From contig OZ005620.1 in NCBI GenBank assembly GCA_963930655.1, positions 5,967,001-6,031,000 on the forward strand: DNA of 64,000 bases. The letters are read 5' to 3'. The notes under the pieces are model-generated. The model had not been told where the DNA came from. It did not search any database and saw only the letters and a program-made list of their open reading frames with translations. This document shows, in pieces, positions 22,964 to 33,343 of the stretch. The position numbers and the translations under genes were made by a program. Within the stretch, counting starts at the first letter, position 1; each line of letters starts with the position of its first letter. Source of the stretch: Myrica gale. Lineage: Eukaryota; Streptophyta; Magnoliopsida; Fagales; Myricaceae.

Positions 22964-24349
22964 TTATATACAAAGGATTTGTAAAAAAATTAAAGCAGAA
23001 TTTCAAACTAATTCCAATCAAGTCAGTTAGATGATCTGAACCCAAAGTTAGTACAGCGATTAGTCGAATTTATTAGTGCTATTCACCTAAAAATAATAAT
23101 TTGGATTTTTTAATCAATTATAAGAAACAATTTAATATCAATGAAGATTGTGTTCACTTTATTAATGAATATTAGTAGATCCAGATTGATCAATATATAA
23201 TCTCGTTGTTTTCTCTTAATTTTTTTTTTAAAAAATGTTGAGTGTCATACTAAGCAAGATATCGACGCAGAACTTTATTTAACTATTTCTGAAAGAAGAC
23301 TCTAAATTTATTTTAATAAAAAATCCTACTCAATGATTGCCCCATTTTTCCTGTAAGAATAACCCAAGATTTCAATTTACTCCAGCCAAAAAAAAAGGTC
23401 AGCAGTCCAGTTCTTGATACTAACGAACACTTTAGAAGTCTTACTCTTTAATAATTTAAAAATAAATATATTTTTCATCTATAAATATTACATATTTGAC
23501 ACTTTACATCCTACAGCTATTAATTTAATACACTTTGTATTTATGTGTCAAATTAAACAAAAACGACAAAAATATCCATAACCCATTTTGCATAGGTTTA
23601 TATTTGAGTGATGGTAATGTTACTAATTCATCAAACCATCGAGGCAATAAAGTCATTTTAGGTGTAAAAAAACTCAATTTTGTTTGATTTGATTGAGGGC
23701 TCCAAATGTTTAACATTGATAATTTAAGATATAGTGTGTGAAAGCTACTATAATTTTTAATAGTTTTAATCTTTAATTTTCGATATTTTAACTTTAATAC
23801 ACTTTTAATTATGTAGGAAAATTTTTTGAGATGTCATTTCGCCTGAGGAATTTGTCACCCCTTAACTAAAATATTGGTTCCGCTACTAATGAGAATATTA
23901 ATTATTCAAATCAATCAAAACTAATATGCAGGTTTTTTTTTTAAAAAAAAGCACTAATTTACTGTATTTTTAAAAAATAAATAAATAAAATATAGTGCAT
24001 TAGTAGAGAACTGAAAACGTTTATAAATCACTATAATTGAAACCCAAAATGGGCATGAGATAGGGGAAAAAAAACATATCCAACTCAGTTTGTATTCATC
24101 TAGAGGTTAGAAAAAAAGAGAAAATTTTCAATCACCGACTTTAGTAGATTTTAAACTTTATACAATTATTATAAATTTTAAACCTTACACTATATCACGT
24201 TTTGAGACATTACATTTACAAACTACACATTTTTAATACATTGTACTATCGGCTTATTTTTATTTTTAAATTATAATTAAATTTACTTATTTTAAATAAA
24301 AGGATGATTATATCTTTAAATATAATTACGATAGTTTAGGAGGTAAAGG

Positions 24350-24536
24350 GAGCGTTTGTTTCCCAAAATTTTCACCCCTCAAAATTTCCAAACAATCATA
24401 AAATAATATCTCTCTCATCATTAAATTATAAAATAATATTATACTATTCAATTAAATCTTCTCTCTCCTCACTTTTTTATAAAATACTATATTTTTTTAC
24501 AAATTTTAATATCCAAAATTTTCAAAACCCAAAGAT
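24350..24536 (-). mobile_element. AT-rich MITE-like repeat
   Basis: One member of a short AT-rich repeat family present several times in this window. It starts near GAGCGTTTGTTTCCCAAAATTTT on the plus strand, passes ATATCTCTCTCATCA and CTTCTCTCTCCTCACTTTTT, and ends near CAAAATTTTCAAAACCC. Members near 26.9-28.0 kb are in the opposite orientation. Target duplications are not clear. Confidence 0.5.
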
Positions 24537-25020
24537 TAAAACTGCTTACTTTCACGTATTTAAAAGGAAGAAAAGATAAAAAAAAAAAAAATGGAAGTCA
24601 AACTTGAGACTGTTAAGCTAGAAATATTCGTAAAATATGAAGGCTACAACTTGCAAAATAAAAAATAATAATAGTTGGAATATAGTAAAGCTCATAATCT
24701 AACCTCAATCTCTTTCTCGACTCACAACTTCAACGTTACCAACGCCGAATAAAATCTCTCTTCCTCTCACTCTCAGACCGGTCAGGTCTTTCCGCAGTTC
24801 TCAACCTGAAAAGTCCATCACTTACCAGCAGTAACATACCTCCCAGACCACACATCCCCAATTCTCTGAATCCCTCATCCCCTCTCTCCAAATCCACACA
24901 ACTCCATGTTCTTGACCCCTATATCTCCGAGCTCTGACCCATAAAGTAAAAAACCCAGGCACGGCGCGAAAAAGGAAAAATTGAAGAAACTCAAAGAGAT
25001 AAGAAAAAGACGGAGCCCTA

Positions 25021-26625
25021 ATGGGTGGTAATGGGAAGCACAGGTGGAAAATCTCGTTTCACCGCTCTAGCTCTAACCCCAAGCACGACCCCAAACAACC
25101 CCTCAAGGAATTTGTCTGCCCCATTTCCGGGTTTCTCATGTCTGATCCGGTCGTCGTCTCTTCGGGCCAAACCTTCGAGCGTGTATCCGTACAAGTCTGC
25201 CGGGACTTGGGTTATTACCCGAAGCTCGAGGACGGGTCGAGAGCTGATTTCACGGCCGTGATTGAGAATAAGAACATGAGATCAGCGATCCTCAGCTGGT
25301 GCGAGAGTTCGGGTGCGGAACATCCGCGAGCACCGGTTTACAGCGCCGTAGAGGGGATTGTCCGTGCGGCGATGGCTGAGGAGAGGACTTCGAGCCCTGA
25401 GATTCGGGTTTCCGAGAGAGAGTTGTTAAAGGGCGTGGCGGAGAACCCTCCGTTGATTTTGTCGCACGCGGCGACCGAGTTGGGTCCACGAGTCAACCAC
25501 TTCAACTCGGGCTCTTCTGAGGAATCGGTGGTCATCGGGGCGAGTCCAGCCACTCCTTTGCCTCTAACGACTCGACCTTCTTGCTACTCGTCCTCCTCTT
25601 CTTCCATCGATATGGTCGAGAACGAGACCCTTACCCAAATCATAAACCCTACCTCTTCAACTCCCGAAGAGGAACAATTCCTCGCGAAACTGAAGAGCCC
25701 CGAGGTGTTTGAGCAAGAAGAAGCGGTGGTTTCCCTGAGAAAGTTCACTAGGACAAGAGAGGATCTCAGGCTTTCTCTTTGTACCCCTCGGTTACTCTCC
25801 GCCGTCCGATCACTGATCTCATCCGACTACGCCGCCGTGAAAACCAACGCTATCGCTGTGTTGGTGAATCTTTCTCTCGAGAAGGGCAACAAGGTTCTGA
25901 TTGTGCGGTCAGGATTCGTCCCGCTTCTAATCGACGCGTTGAAGGGCGGATTCAGTGAATCTCAGGAGCACGCGGCGGGGGCGCTATTTAGCTTAGCTTT
26001 AGATGAAGAGAACAAGATGGCGATCGGAGCGTTAGGAGCTTTAGCGCCGTTAATGCACGCGCTGAGGTCCGAGAGCGAGCGGACTCGGCACGACTCGGCG
26101 CTGGCCCTGTACCATTTGACTCTGATTCAGAGCAACCGGGCCAAGCTCGTGAAGCTAGGAGCCGTGCCGACGCTGCTGGCAATGACGAAGGCCGGAAACT
26201 CAGCCGGCCGGGTGCTCTTGGTCTTATGCAACTTGGCGGTGTGCCCTGAGGGGAGGTCGGCGATGCTGGACGCCAACGCGGTAGAGATCTTTGTAACGTT
26301 GCTGAGGACGGATGAAGCGGGGTCGGAGGCGACGCGGGAGAACTGCGTGACGGCGCTGTGCGCTCTGAGTCAGGGAAGCATGAGGTTCAAGGGGCTGGCC
26401 AAGGAGGCAAGGGCGGCCGAGGTGTTGAGGGAGATACAGGAGAGAGGAAGCGAGAGGGCGAGGGAGAAGGCCAAGAGGATATTGCAGATGATGAGGGGAA
26501 GAGAGGAGGAGGAGGGAGCGGAGGACGACTGGGTGGGGGTTCCTGACTCGGGCGGAATGGGTCGAACTCGGTACCGAGTTGGCGGTGGGACGAACTTGTA
26601 CGGTGCAAACTCATCAACGTTTTGA
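25021..26625 (+). CDS. PUB40: U-box and ARM-repeat E3 ubiquitin ligase (PUB38/39/40-like)
   Basis: A single-exon 534-aa protein. The U-box occupies about residues 28-103, with FVCPISGFLMSDPVVVSSGQ, VCRDLGYYP, DFTAVIENKNMRSAILSWCE and HPRAPVYS; this domain recruits the E2 enzyme without zinc. A Ser-rich linker (about 150-215) leads to ARM repeats over about 220-510, seen as LRKFTRTRED, AVKTNAIAVLVNLSLE, QEHAAGALFSLALDEENK and SALALYHLTLIQSNRAKLV, which bind substrates. The tail is Gly-rich. The ATG is the first in frame after a plausible leader, giving MGGNGKHRWKISFHR as in the PUB38/39/40 clade. The coding sequence is much more GC-rich than its surroundings. The exact orthologue among PUB38, 39 and 40 is uncertain, so the symbol is tentative. 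Confidence 0.93.
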   Translation: MGGNGKHRWKISFHRSSSNPKHDPKQPLKEFVCPISGFLMSDPVVVSSGQTFERVSVQVCRDLGYYPKLEDGSRADFTAVIENKNMRSAILSWCESSGAEHPRAPVYSAVEGIVRAAMAEERTSSPEIRVSERELLKGVAENPPLILSHAATELGPRVNHFNSGSSEESVVIGASPATPLPLTTRPSCYSSSSSSIDMVENETLTQIINPTSSTPEEEQFLAKLKSPEVFEQEEAVVSLRKFTRTREDLRLSLCTPRLLSAVRSLISSDYAAVKTNAIAVLVNLSLEKGNKVLIVRSGFVPLLIDALKGGFSESQEHAAGALFSLALDEENKMAIGALGALAPLMHALRSESERTRHDSALALYHLTLIQSNRAKLVKLGAVPTLLAMTKAGNSAGRVLLVLCNLAVCPEGRSAMLDANAVEIFVTLLRTDEAGSEATRENCVTALCALSQGSMRFKGLAKEARAAEVLREIQERGSERAREKAKRILQMMRGREEEEGAEDDWVGVPDSGGMGRTRYRVGGGTNLYGANSSTF

Positions 26626-26908
26626 TTTTGTTGCGGTTTGGTCATTTTTTCCTTTACCGTTGTAATTATTTGTTCGGTCAGAAAAAAGAAAAATCAGAAC
26701 AAAACAAGACGGGGACCAAAAAAAAAGGTCGACTCAAACACATGGGTTTTTCAAATCTGGAGGGTTTGGTCGGGGCCGTGTTGACTAGTTATTGGCACGG
26801 AAATGGTTCATGTTCTTTGTTTTCCCTAATTTTTGTGGTTTTTCTGTTATTTCTTAATGTTAATTATTTATTTGTAACTTTGTTTAAGGTCTTTGATTGT
26901 ACGTACTA

Positions 26909-27967
26909 AGGTTATATTTGTGTTGTAAAATTTTTAGTATTGAATTTAGTGTTGGTATCGAGTTTAGTGAAAAAGTGAAGATGTAATTTTTTATATTTTT
27001 TGTAGTGAAAAATTATGATTTAATGAGAAAGATTATATTGTAGTATTTTACTGTGAGTTGGTGCAAAATTTTGTAAAATTTTATTCGCAAACGCATGCTA
27101 AATATTGGGCAGGATGTTCTGAACGTACATTTTTTATTTAGTTTTACTTTATGTTTTCTGGTGGGAGAATAGAATTAAAGAATGTATTTTTGGGTGGGTT
27201 TGTGTGGTAAAATTTTTGGTATTGAGTTTAGTGTTGGTATTGGGTTTAATGAAAAAGTGAAGAGAGATGTAATATTTTATAGTTTTTGTAATATTTTATA
27301 TTTTTTGATGGAAGAGAGAGAGATTATATTGGAGTATTTTATTAGGAGAGAGATAAAATTTTGGGTAAAATTTTAATGACAAACGCAGCCTTTAACAGAT
27401 AAGCAACATGAAAAGTGGGGTGTCTTATTCTCCAAATAGGCAAATATGCTAAAGAAAGTGTTTGGTGTCCTGTTCAGGATCTGAACAAAGAAGAAGTAGA
27501 GAGATAATGAAATACAAAAATTTGGTCATATTACTTGCCCTTTAGCTTTCTATTCCACGCTCTTTTCTTTTTTTATGCCTTTTCCATGGATAAGATTATT
27601 TTTCATCCCACTCCACCTATTCAATCAGCATGTCAGTGGTACTAGCGTGTCATTTTTGTGTCCTCATAACACAGGTTTCTATAGCCCCCTCGTGCCCGTG
27701 GCAGTTGGCAGTTGCTATTTTCAAGTGAAACCTAGTAACTCTCGAATAACGGCTGTTAGCCTGTTGTAACAGAAATGCTGAAGTTTGTATGATTTCAGTG
27801 TTGTTAAAATTTTAGGTATTAGTTTTAGTGAAAAAGTGAAGAGAGAGGTAATTTTTTATATTTTTTATAGTAAATAGTAATGATTTGATGGAGGAGAGAG
27901 ATATTATTTTGTAATATTTAATTGTGTTAAAATTTTAGAGGGGTAAAATTTTGGTACACAAACGCAC
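26909..27967 (+). mobile_element. Three AT-rich MITE-like repeats in tandem orientation
   Basis: Related copies lie at about 26909-27105, 27190-27392 and 27796-27967, all in the same orientation. Shared features are a start like GGTTTGTGTGGTAAAATTTT, then GTATTGAGTTTAGTG, GAAAAAGTGAAGAGAG and TTTTGATGGA-GAGAG, and an end AAATTTT...CAAACGCA. Reverse-oriented relatives occur near 24.4, 47.1 and 56.6 kb. They are non-coding and just downstream of the U-box gene, so some may fall in its 3' flank. The sequence between them is unremarkable. Confidence 0.5.
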
Positions 27968-28444
27968 CAGAAATGTTGTATGATCGATCTCGAAGAATAA
28001 CTGTTGTTTGTTTTCTCAATAACTTTTCACAGGTATCAATCAATTTCAATAAATTCCTCAAAATTTTAAAAAACAAACCTACCTTTCATCCTAGTCTTTC
28101 ATTCTGCTGGCAAACAATGACAGTCTCTTTAAAATTACTTTATGAAAATTTCCAAGTGTAAAAGTTGTTTAGATCAAATAACTTACTTTCACAAAAAAAA
28201 AGTTCAGTATTGAGACATATGCAACGCACAAAAATCTATTGCAAGAGCTGAAATTTAATTGTTTAATTAATAGGCTTAATTATAGTTGGTTCATGTGATT
28301 TGACTTTTAACGATTCAATCATTAACGAGAAATCAATATAGATTAATAGTCGAGATATCTATTTTCGGGATTGGATAGTCTATCTTGGACCTTATTCCTA
28401 TTAGTGAGTTACCTTTTAATGGATGAAAAGACCTACATGTCTAA

Positions 28445-28668
28445 GCCTAATATTTATTTGGAATTAACAAGTGGACAAAGCATAATATTCTTCTCTAGTT
28501 TTTTTAATTAGAGTTCAGAACTGATAGTGGTTCGAAGGATTACATCATTAGTTTTTTATAATAATTTATACCAAGAATCACTATCAATTCTGAACTCTTA
28601 GCACTATAAAAGAACAAGAGAAAAATATTAGGCTTTGTTCACTTTTTAATTCCAAATAAATATTAGGC
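28445..28668 (+). repeat. Fold-back repeat matching the intergenic part of the tandem array
   Basis: Arms at 28445-28533 and 28575-28668 are reverse complements with mismatches and small gaps, around a loop of about 41 bases. Matching segments include TATTTATTTGGAATTAA and GTTCAGAA-TGATAGTG. One orientation is also found once in each tandem unit (near 34.07-34.15, 35.63-35.71, 37.20-37.29 and 38.83-38.91 kb, as TATCAGTTTTGAACTCTT then TAATTCCAAATAAAATATTA). It is an inverted duplication of array spacer DNA; if transcribed it would fold into a long hairpin. Confidence 0.7.
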
Positions 28669-28764
28669 TCCGAAAAAATTAACTTACAGGAGAATCAATA
28701 ATAAAACTGGTTAGACTTTTATATATGAAAGTAAGCTCGAAGGAAGAGAAGATGATGGATTCAT

Positions 28765-29040
28765 TTATGTAACTTGACTCACCAAAGAGTACATGTAACC
28801 AGCAAGCATGAACTCTTTGATAGGTTCCTATTTAGGCTACCGGTGACAAAAATTCTGACGGTACTTGGCGGATCCTTTCCTATTTCCACTGATCTCGTTA
28901 ATATTGAACTACTTGTCGTGATCTTTATTACATCCGAAATTGGAGAACTATAATCAACAATTGGATTCCCAGTTGGTTTCCAAATAGTTGTCCAAAAAAT
29001 CACACCACTGCTAGCAACTGAGTCCATCAAGATGTCCTGC
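28765..29040 (-). pseudogene. Diverged exon-2 copy of the tandem membrane-protein family
   Basis: On the minus strand this reads MDSVASSGVIFWTTIW, SPISDVIKITTSSSIL and DPPSTVRIFVTG, clearly the same sequence as exon 2 of the tandem units at 34-39 kb. It is more diverged than those are from each other. It lacks the exon-1 start nearby and any transmembrane exon to its left, so it is an isolated fragment. The family itself is unrecognised. Confidence 0.65.
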
Positions 29041-29330
29041 TAGAATTAATGGAATTTCTACCGCTTTGAGCTCAACTTGGACTTGTTGATCCAGAAGTTG
29101 GAGACCTTGCCCAACGGCTACTCAGCATATAGTTGGGCCACTAGTTAAGCTACTAAACAACACGGAAAGTGGAAAGGTGTCATCACTATCTGTTGGGCTC
29201 GAATGAGGACCCCCAATTATTTAATCATTGTTAGAATCCGGTTCTACCACGATAGTTCTTGCAATGCTCCGCTAAGTGCTATCCTTTACAAATTCAAGGT
29301 GCACTACATTTGTTTCGGTTGCAAGACACA

Positions 29331-29630
29331 GTTGTGCTGAGTCAAACCGATGTTGCCCCTCTACTTTACTTGGACATGGGTGTTCGTGTTCCTAGCTCGT
29401 GATGTCTTCCGCCATCTTCAGCTCCTGCGAGTCCCCACCGTTGGGCAGCTAATTAGAAGAGACACACGAGGAGTTCTTTATATGCATCGAGATATTGGAG
29501 TTGGATTAGGCCGGTCACTTTGTATTATTGGGAAAATGATTGCTTTTTGTAAGTTTGTGACCAAATAAATAAGATGAGTTTGTTTTCTTTGAGTAATTGA
29601 CCCGTACGTGCTGGTTGGAGCATGTAGATT
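29331..29630 (+). pseudogene. Broken duplicate of MNS5-like exon 1 and part of intron 1
   Basis: Positions 29348 to about 29470 match the first exon of the mannosidase gene (52064-52195) with many substitutions and small indels: ATG, then TACTTTACT, TGTTCGTGTTCCT, GCCATCTTCA and AGAAGAGACACA in the same order. From about 29474 the match jumps to intron-1 sequence at about 52396-52525 (ATGCATCGAGATATTGGAGT, TTTGTGACCAAATAAA, AGTAATTGACCCGT), so the splice donor and about 200 bp of intron are deleted. Indels shift the frame after the first 16 codons, so the signal sequence is not preserved. No later exon follows. This is a duplicated 5' fragment, not a functional gene. Confidence 0.75.
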
Positions 29631-31227
29631 AAAACATGTACACACACGCATGCATTCACTTTTATGTTTTGTTTTGTCTTTTTTTTTCAAAAATATCCCA
29701 CGACTATGCTATGCCTACGTGTCTTCCTCTCTTGTCAAAACAAACGTCTTTCTTTACGCAATAAATATCATGCATGTGTCTGTAAAAGTGATTGCAATTT
29801 GTTTATAGACTGAATGCAAGTATTTTGATCTTTCTGCATTGAATGTCATGCATGTAGATTAAAACATTTCCGATCTTTGTTCTATTCTCTTTTAAATACG
29901 CATGCATGCACATTTATTGCATACCAAAGTTGAAAATATTGTTCCATTTGAGCCACATGCATTTATAGGGTTGAAACGGACAAGTTAATGCACAAAAAAT
30001 GCCACCCAAGAAAGGTCCGGTTATTAATTCCATTTGAAATCCCACAAATTGCTTGCTCCTTTCTTGCTTGCCAAACACAAGGCTCCTTCTTTCTTTCTTG
30101 TTTTTGTTTTTAACAAATTTCACATGGAAATTTGGGGCGCGTGTATTTCTGCTGATATACAATAGATGCATATGACATATGGAGCATTATAGAATCAGTT
30201 TTTGTCCATTCGTCTACAACACAGAGGTTTACTTGTCGAGAGTGATAAATTGCATTCCTTTCTTTCGCTTTCTCTCTAAACTCTATGTATTCCACATTTG
30301 TCAGGTCCTCCCCCTCCCTTTTTTTTTCCAGAATGGAGATGAAGCAGAGATCACTTCTTGAGGGGGAGCCCAAAAAAAGAAAGTTGTGGAGATTTGAACT
30401 TTCGAGCTCTCATCCATCGTATCACGTACGTGGACTAAGCATTTACTTGCATAAAGCCTTCTTGGTAATTCAAATATGTTTATAATCTATCTCTAGCGAA
30501 GTTGAGCTGCACGCTTGGCTTAAGTAATTCCAAAAAATGTTCTGTTTTCATTCGTTAATGGCAATAAATTAAGTTCTAAGGAATGTTCTGTTTCTATCAT
30601 TGGTAGTTGGTATTGGATATATCATTATGTGAGAAAGAGAAAGAAAGAAACGTTTGTTGCATCTGTTTCCTAAGAATTAAGACTGGTTCTGTCCCTTTTG
30701 TTATACGAATATTTGGTTAGGAATAATGGAAGACAATTCCTTGCTGGCGTTGCATGAATATCACTATACCATTTCTCCACATCTTAATATTTTGATTACA
30801 TACTTTATAAGAATGCATTACTAGACATTATTCAAAGTAAGTACTGCAACATTATATATCCAGTCTAAGCTACTTATACTCGGTACTCGTGCTTACAGGG
30901 ATACTAATAGCTACACATTGATACTTTGAACGGTATCCTTTGAATCCATGTAACGGATCATAACTATTACAAGCGAAGTAAAAGATAACTATTTGATACC
31001 TGATATGAAATTCTTCCTTGTCGTTTATGTATGAGCTAGAGTTTACCGTCGACTTTTCATAATAACCAATACATGTATTTGGATCTCTCTTTTACTTACT
31101 AGGAATGTCTTTTGTGACATTTCCTTGTCACTTTTGACGAGAAATCGCACGAAACAGAATAAGTGCCACTATATTTATACTACCACTTGAAAGCTTTAAA
31201 CAACTACAAACAATAGAAAAGACGCGA
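29631..31227. other. Intergenic, nothing recognised
   Basis: AT-rich sequence with short unrelated frames on both strands, including an 87-codon minus-strand frame near 30.1-30.4 kb without family resemblance. No terminal repeats or RNA genes were seen. Confidence 0.4.
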
Positions 31228-31235
31228 CCTGTAGG

Positions 31236-31485
31236 CAGTGGCGGAGCCAGAAACCCAATTAATGGGGGGCAAACTTATAAGGAAAAATGACAAAAAAAAA
31301 TTTTTACTACTTAATGCAAAAAAATATCTTCAGAGTATAAATAAAAAAAAATTAAGGACTAAAAACACTAAAAATATTGAAATACACGTACCGTACTATT
31401 TGCTGATACTGAGAGGTGACATTAAAGATTAAATTCTTGTTGTTCAAGACACCAATAGAGCATCAACTAATCACACAAACAAAAG

Positions 31486-31517
<32 letters not shown>

Positions 31518-32827
31518 CTTTGTAAAACAAAACACATAAATGAAATAAAGTATTTTCAGCAATATAACTTTTTACTTCCATGAATGAAGTACTTATTTTT
31601 GTTGCCAGAAAGGATGTGCCCTATGCTCAATAAGTCCTGCTGAATTTGTTGGGATCTGTAAAAAGAAAACATAACACATAAATGAGAAAAATAAACAATT
31701 ATTGTATTTCTATTATTCTTGAAAGAAATAATAGCAAATCGAAGCATATTGGAAAAAGAAGCCAAATTATCCAAAGTTCAAAAAGAATCCAGGTTCCGAT
31801 GACATAAAAATACTTCTCACCCTTGCTATAGTTTTTTTAGTGTGACAGTACTATTGAACACGAGCTTCTCAAGAGTGGAATCTCTATCAACAATAAAATA
31901 ACCCGAAATTGAAAGGAGAAAATACATACTTGGTAAATGATAATAGAAAAAAAAATTGGACAAAAAGTTCAATCTTAACATCCAAATAACTATTCTACTC
32001 CCCTTACAAAATGAGAAAACAGAAAAATCATAGTTCAAAGGCTAAATTAATGACTAAAATTTTGAAGAAATAGATTTATAATTTGATCCAAACGTCACAA
32101 ATTACAATGGAAAAGAAGTTCCACCTTTAGAGAAAGACAATTAAAAACAAGTTAATCTCATGGGCTATGAAAAATCAGACCTAAACAAACAAAAGATAGA
32201 TGAAAATGAGTCTTACTTCAACTTTGGATTTTCATAAATTGTGGAGAAGTCAGACATATAAAATTAGATGATGATAGTAACAATAAAATGATATAACCAA
32301 TGATTCTCTAGTAAGTAAAGATGGACACACAACACACTTGAATAATTGAATTATCACTTATCCAACAAGAGCACACCATCCCCTTTCTCAGTATTTGCGA
32401 TATCCAAATTCTCAACCAAGTCTAACATAAAAGACAAAAGAACAAAAAAAAAGCAGTACTAGAATAGTGAAAACATTTATTTCAATTATTACAACACACA
32501 ACGATTATCAGGAATCAGGAGAAGTATATGAAATATTCGTCGCAAAATTCACGACAACGTCGACAAGTTAATATAGGATTTCAAATTTTGACATAAATAA
32601 ATATCTCTCTGATTATTCTTTTAATTTGATTTTGAGGTATTGGGCTGCTTGGGTTTTAAGGGGGGCGGGCTGATTCATCTAGGCAGGTAAGGGGGCAAGC
32701 ATAATTTTTATTTGGCCAAGGGGGGCAAACCTAATAAAAAAATAAAAAAAATTGCATGTAAAAAAATTTTTTGGGGGGAGCCAACCGGGGCAATGGCCCC
32801 GGTTCGCCCCCCCTCCCTCCGCCGATG
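31236..32827 (+). mobile_element. Non-autonomous hAT-superfamily element with perfect 8-bp target duplication
   Basis: The 1592-bp element is flanked on both sides by CCTGTAGG (31228-31235 and 32828-32835). Its left end is CAGTGGCGGAGCCAG; its right end, reverse-complemented, is CATCGGCGGAGGGAG. The left terminus is nearly identical to those of the autonomous hAT at 13785-19132. Internally it is AT-rich, with a short AT microsatellite near 31491-31515 and G-rich subterminal stretches (GGGGGGCAAAC at both ends), and encodes no transposase. The unbroken duplication implies a fairly recent insertion. Mobilisation by the nearby autonomous relative is inference. Confidence 0.88.
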
Positions 32828-32835
32828 CCTGTAGG

Positions 32836-33343
32836 GTTGCTCCGACTATTTCGACATAGTCGACTAAGCAAGGGCAACTGAAAAGGGAAGGAAGGTGAGG
32901 AGATTGCCTTAGTAAAATTGTTTTATTGCATGTAAAATACTATTTACCGTAACTGTTACATAGATAAATCTTTCAAAACTAGGTATGTGTTTGGTGAGAA
33001 AAAAATTTCAACTTTCTAAGAAATTTTTTCAACATGCTAAGAAATTTTTTTTCTACAAAATCTCAAAATTTTCATACAAATTCCAACACCTTTTCACACC
33101 AACTTTAGAAAGATTATAAAAAATTATTTACGAAAAAACTATGTCTCAAGATAGATGAAGCTTTTAGCAATTTTATCTATCGAAGCTGATTTATTGGGTA
33201 AACTTGAATACAAAAATTTAATTAATAATTTTACATCTAAAAAATAAAAAAGCAAATTTATGGTTGAATTTCAATTTTCAATTTTTAAATTTTTGCAAAA
33301 GGCCTCATTTTTATGAGTTTCCTAAGGCCCTAAAAAAGGTTAA
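32836..33343. other. AT-rich spacer with a possible truncated hAT end
   Basis: Positions about 32900-33080 are homologous to the spacer segment repeated in each tandem unit (TTGTTTTATTGCAT, CTAAGAAATTTTTT). The rightmost part (about 33290-33345) ends in GGTTAAGCCGCCCCTT; with GGCCTCATTTTTATGAG just before it, this resembles the terminus of a plant hAT element. No partner terminus or target duplication was identified. Confidence 0.35.

Larger units (their letters stand above)
19141..24349. other. AT-rich intergenic region upstream of the U-box gene
   Basis: No supported gene. It contains AT microsatellites near 19265-19292 and 22440-22487, an AAAAT-type microsatellite near 21660-21690, a Tourist-like MITE pair near 22.5-23.0 kb and many poly-A/T runs. 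A 23-base string including GATACTAACGAACACTTTAG occurs near 20688-20711 and again near 23414-23437. A nearby unit with GCAAAGTAACGAGTCTTTG is tandemly duplicated at about 20632-20690. Confidence 0.45.
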
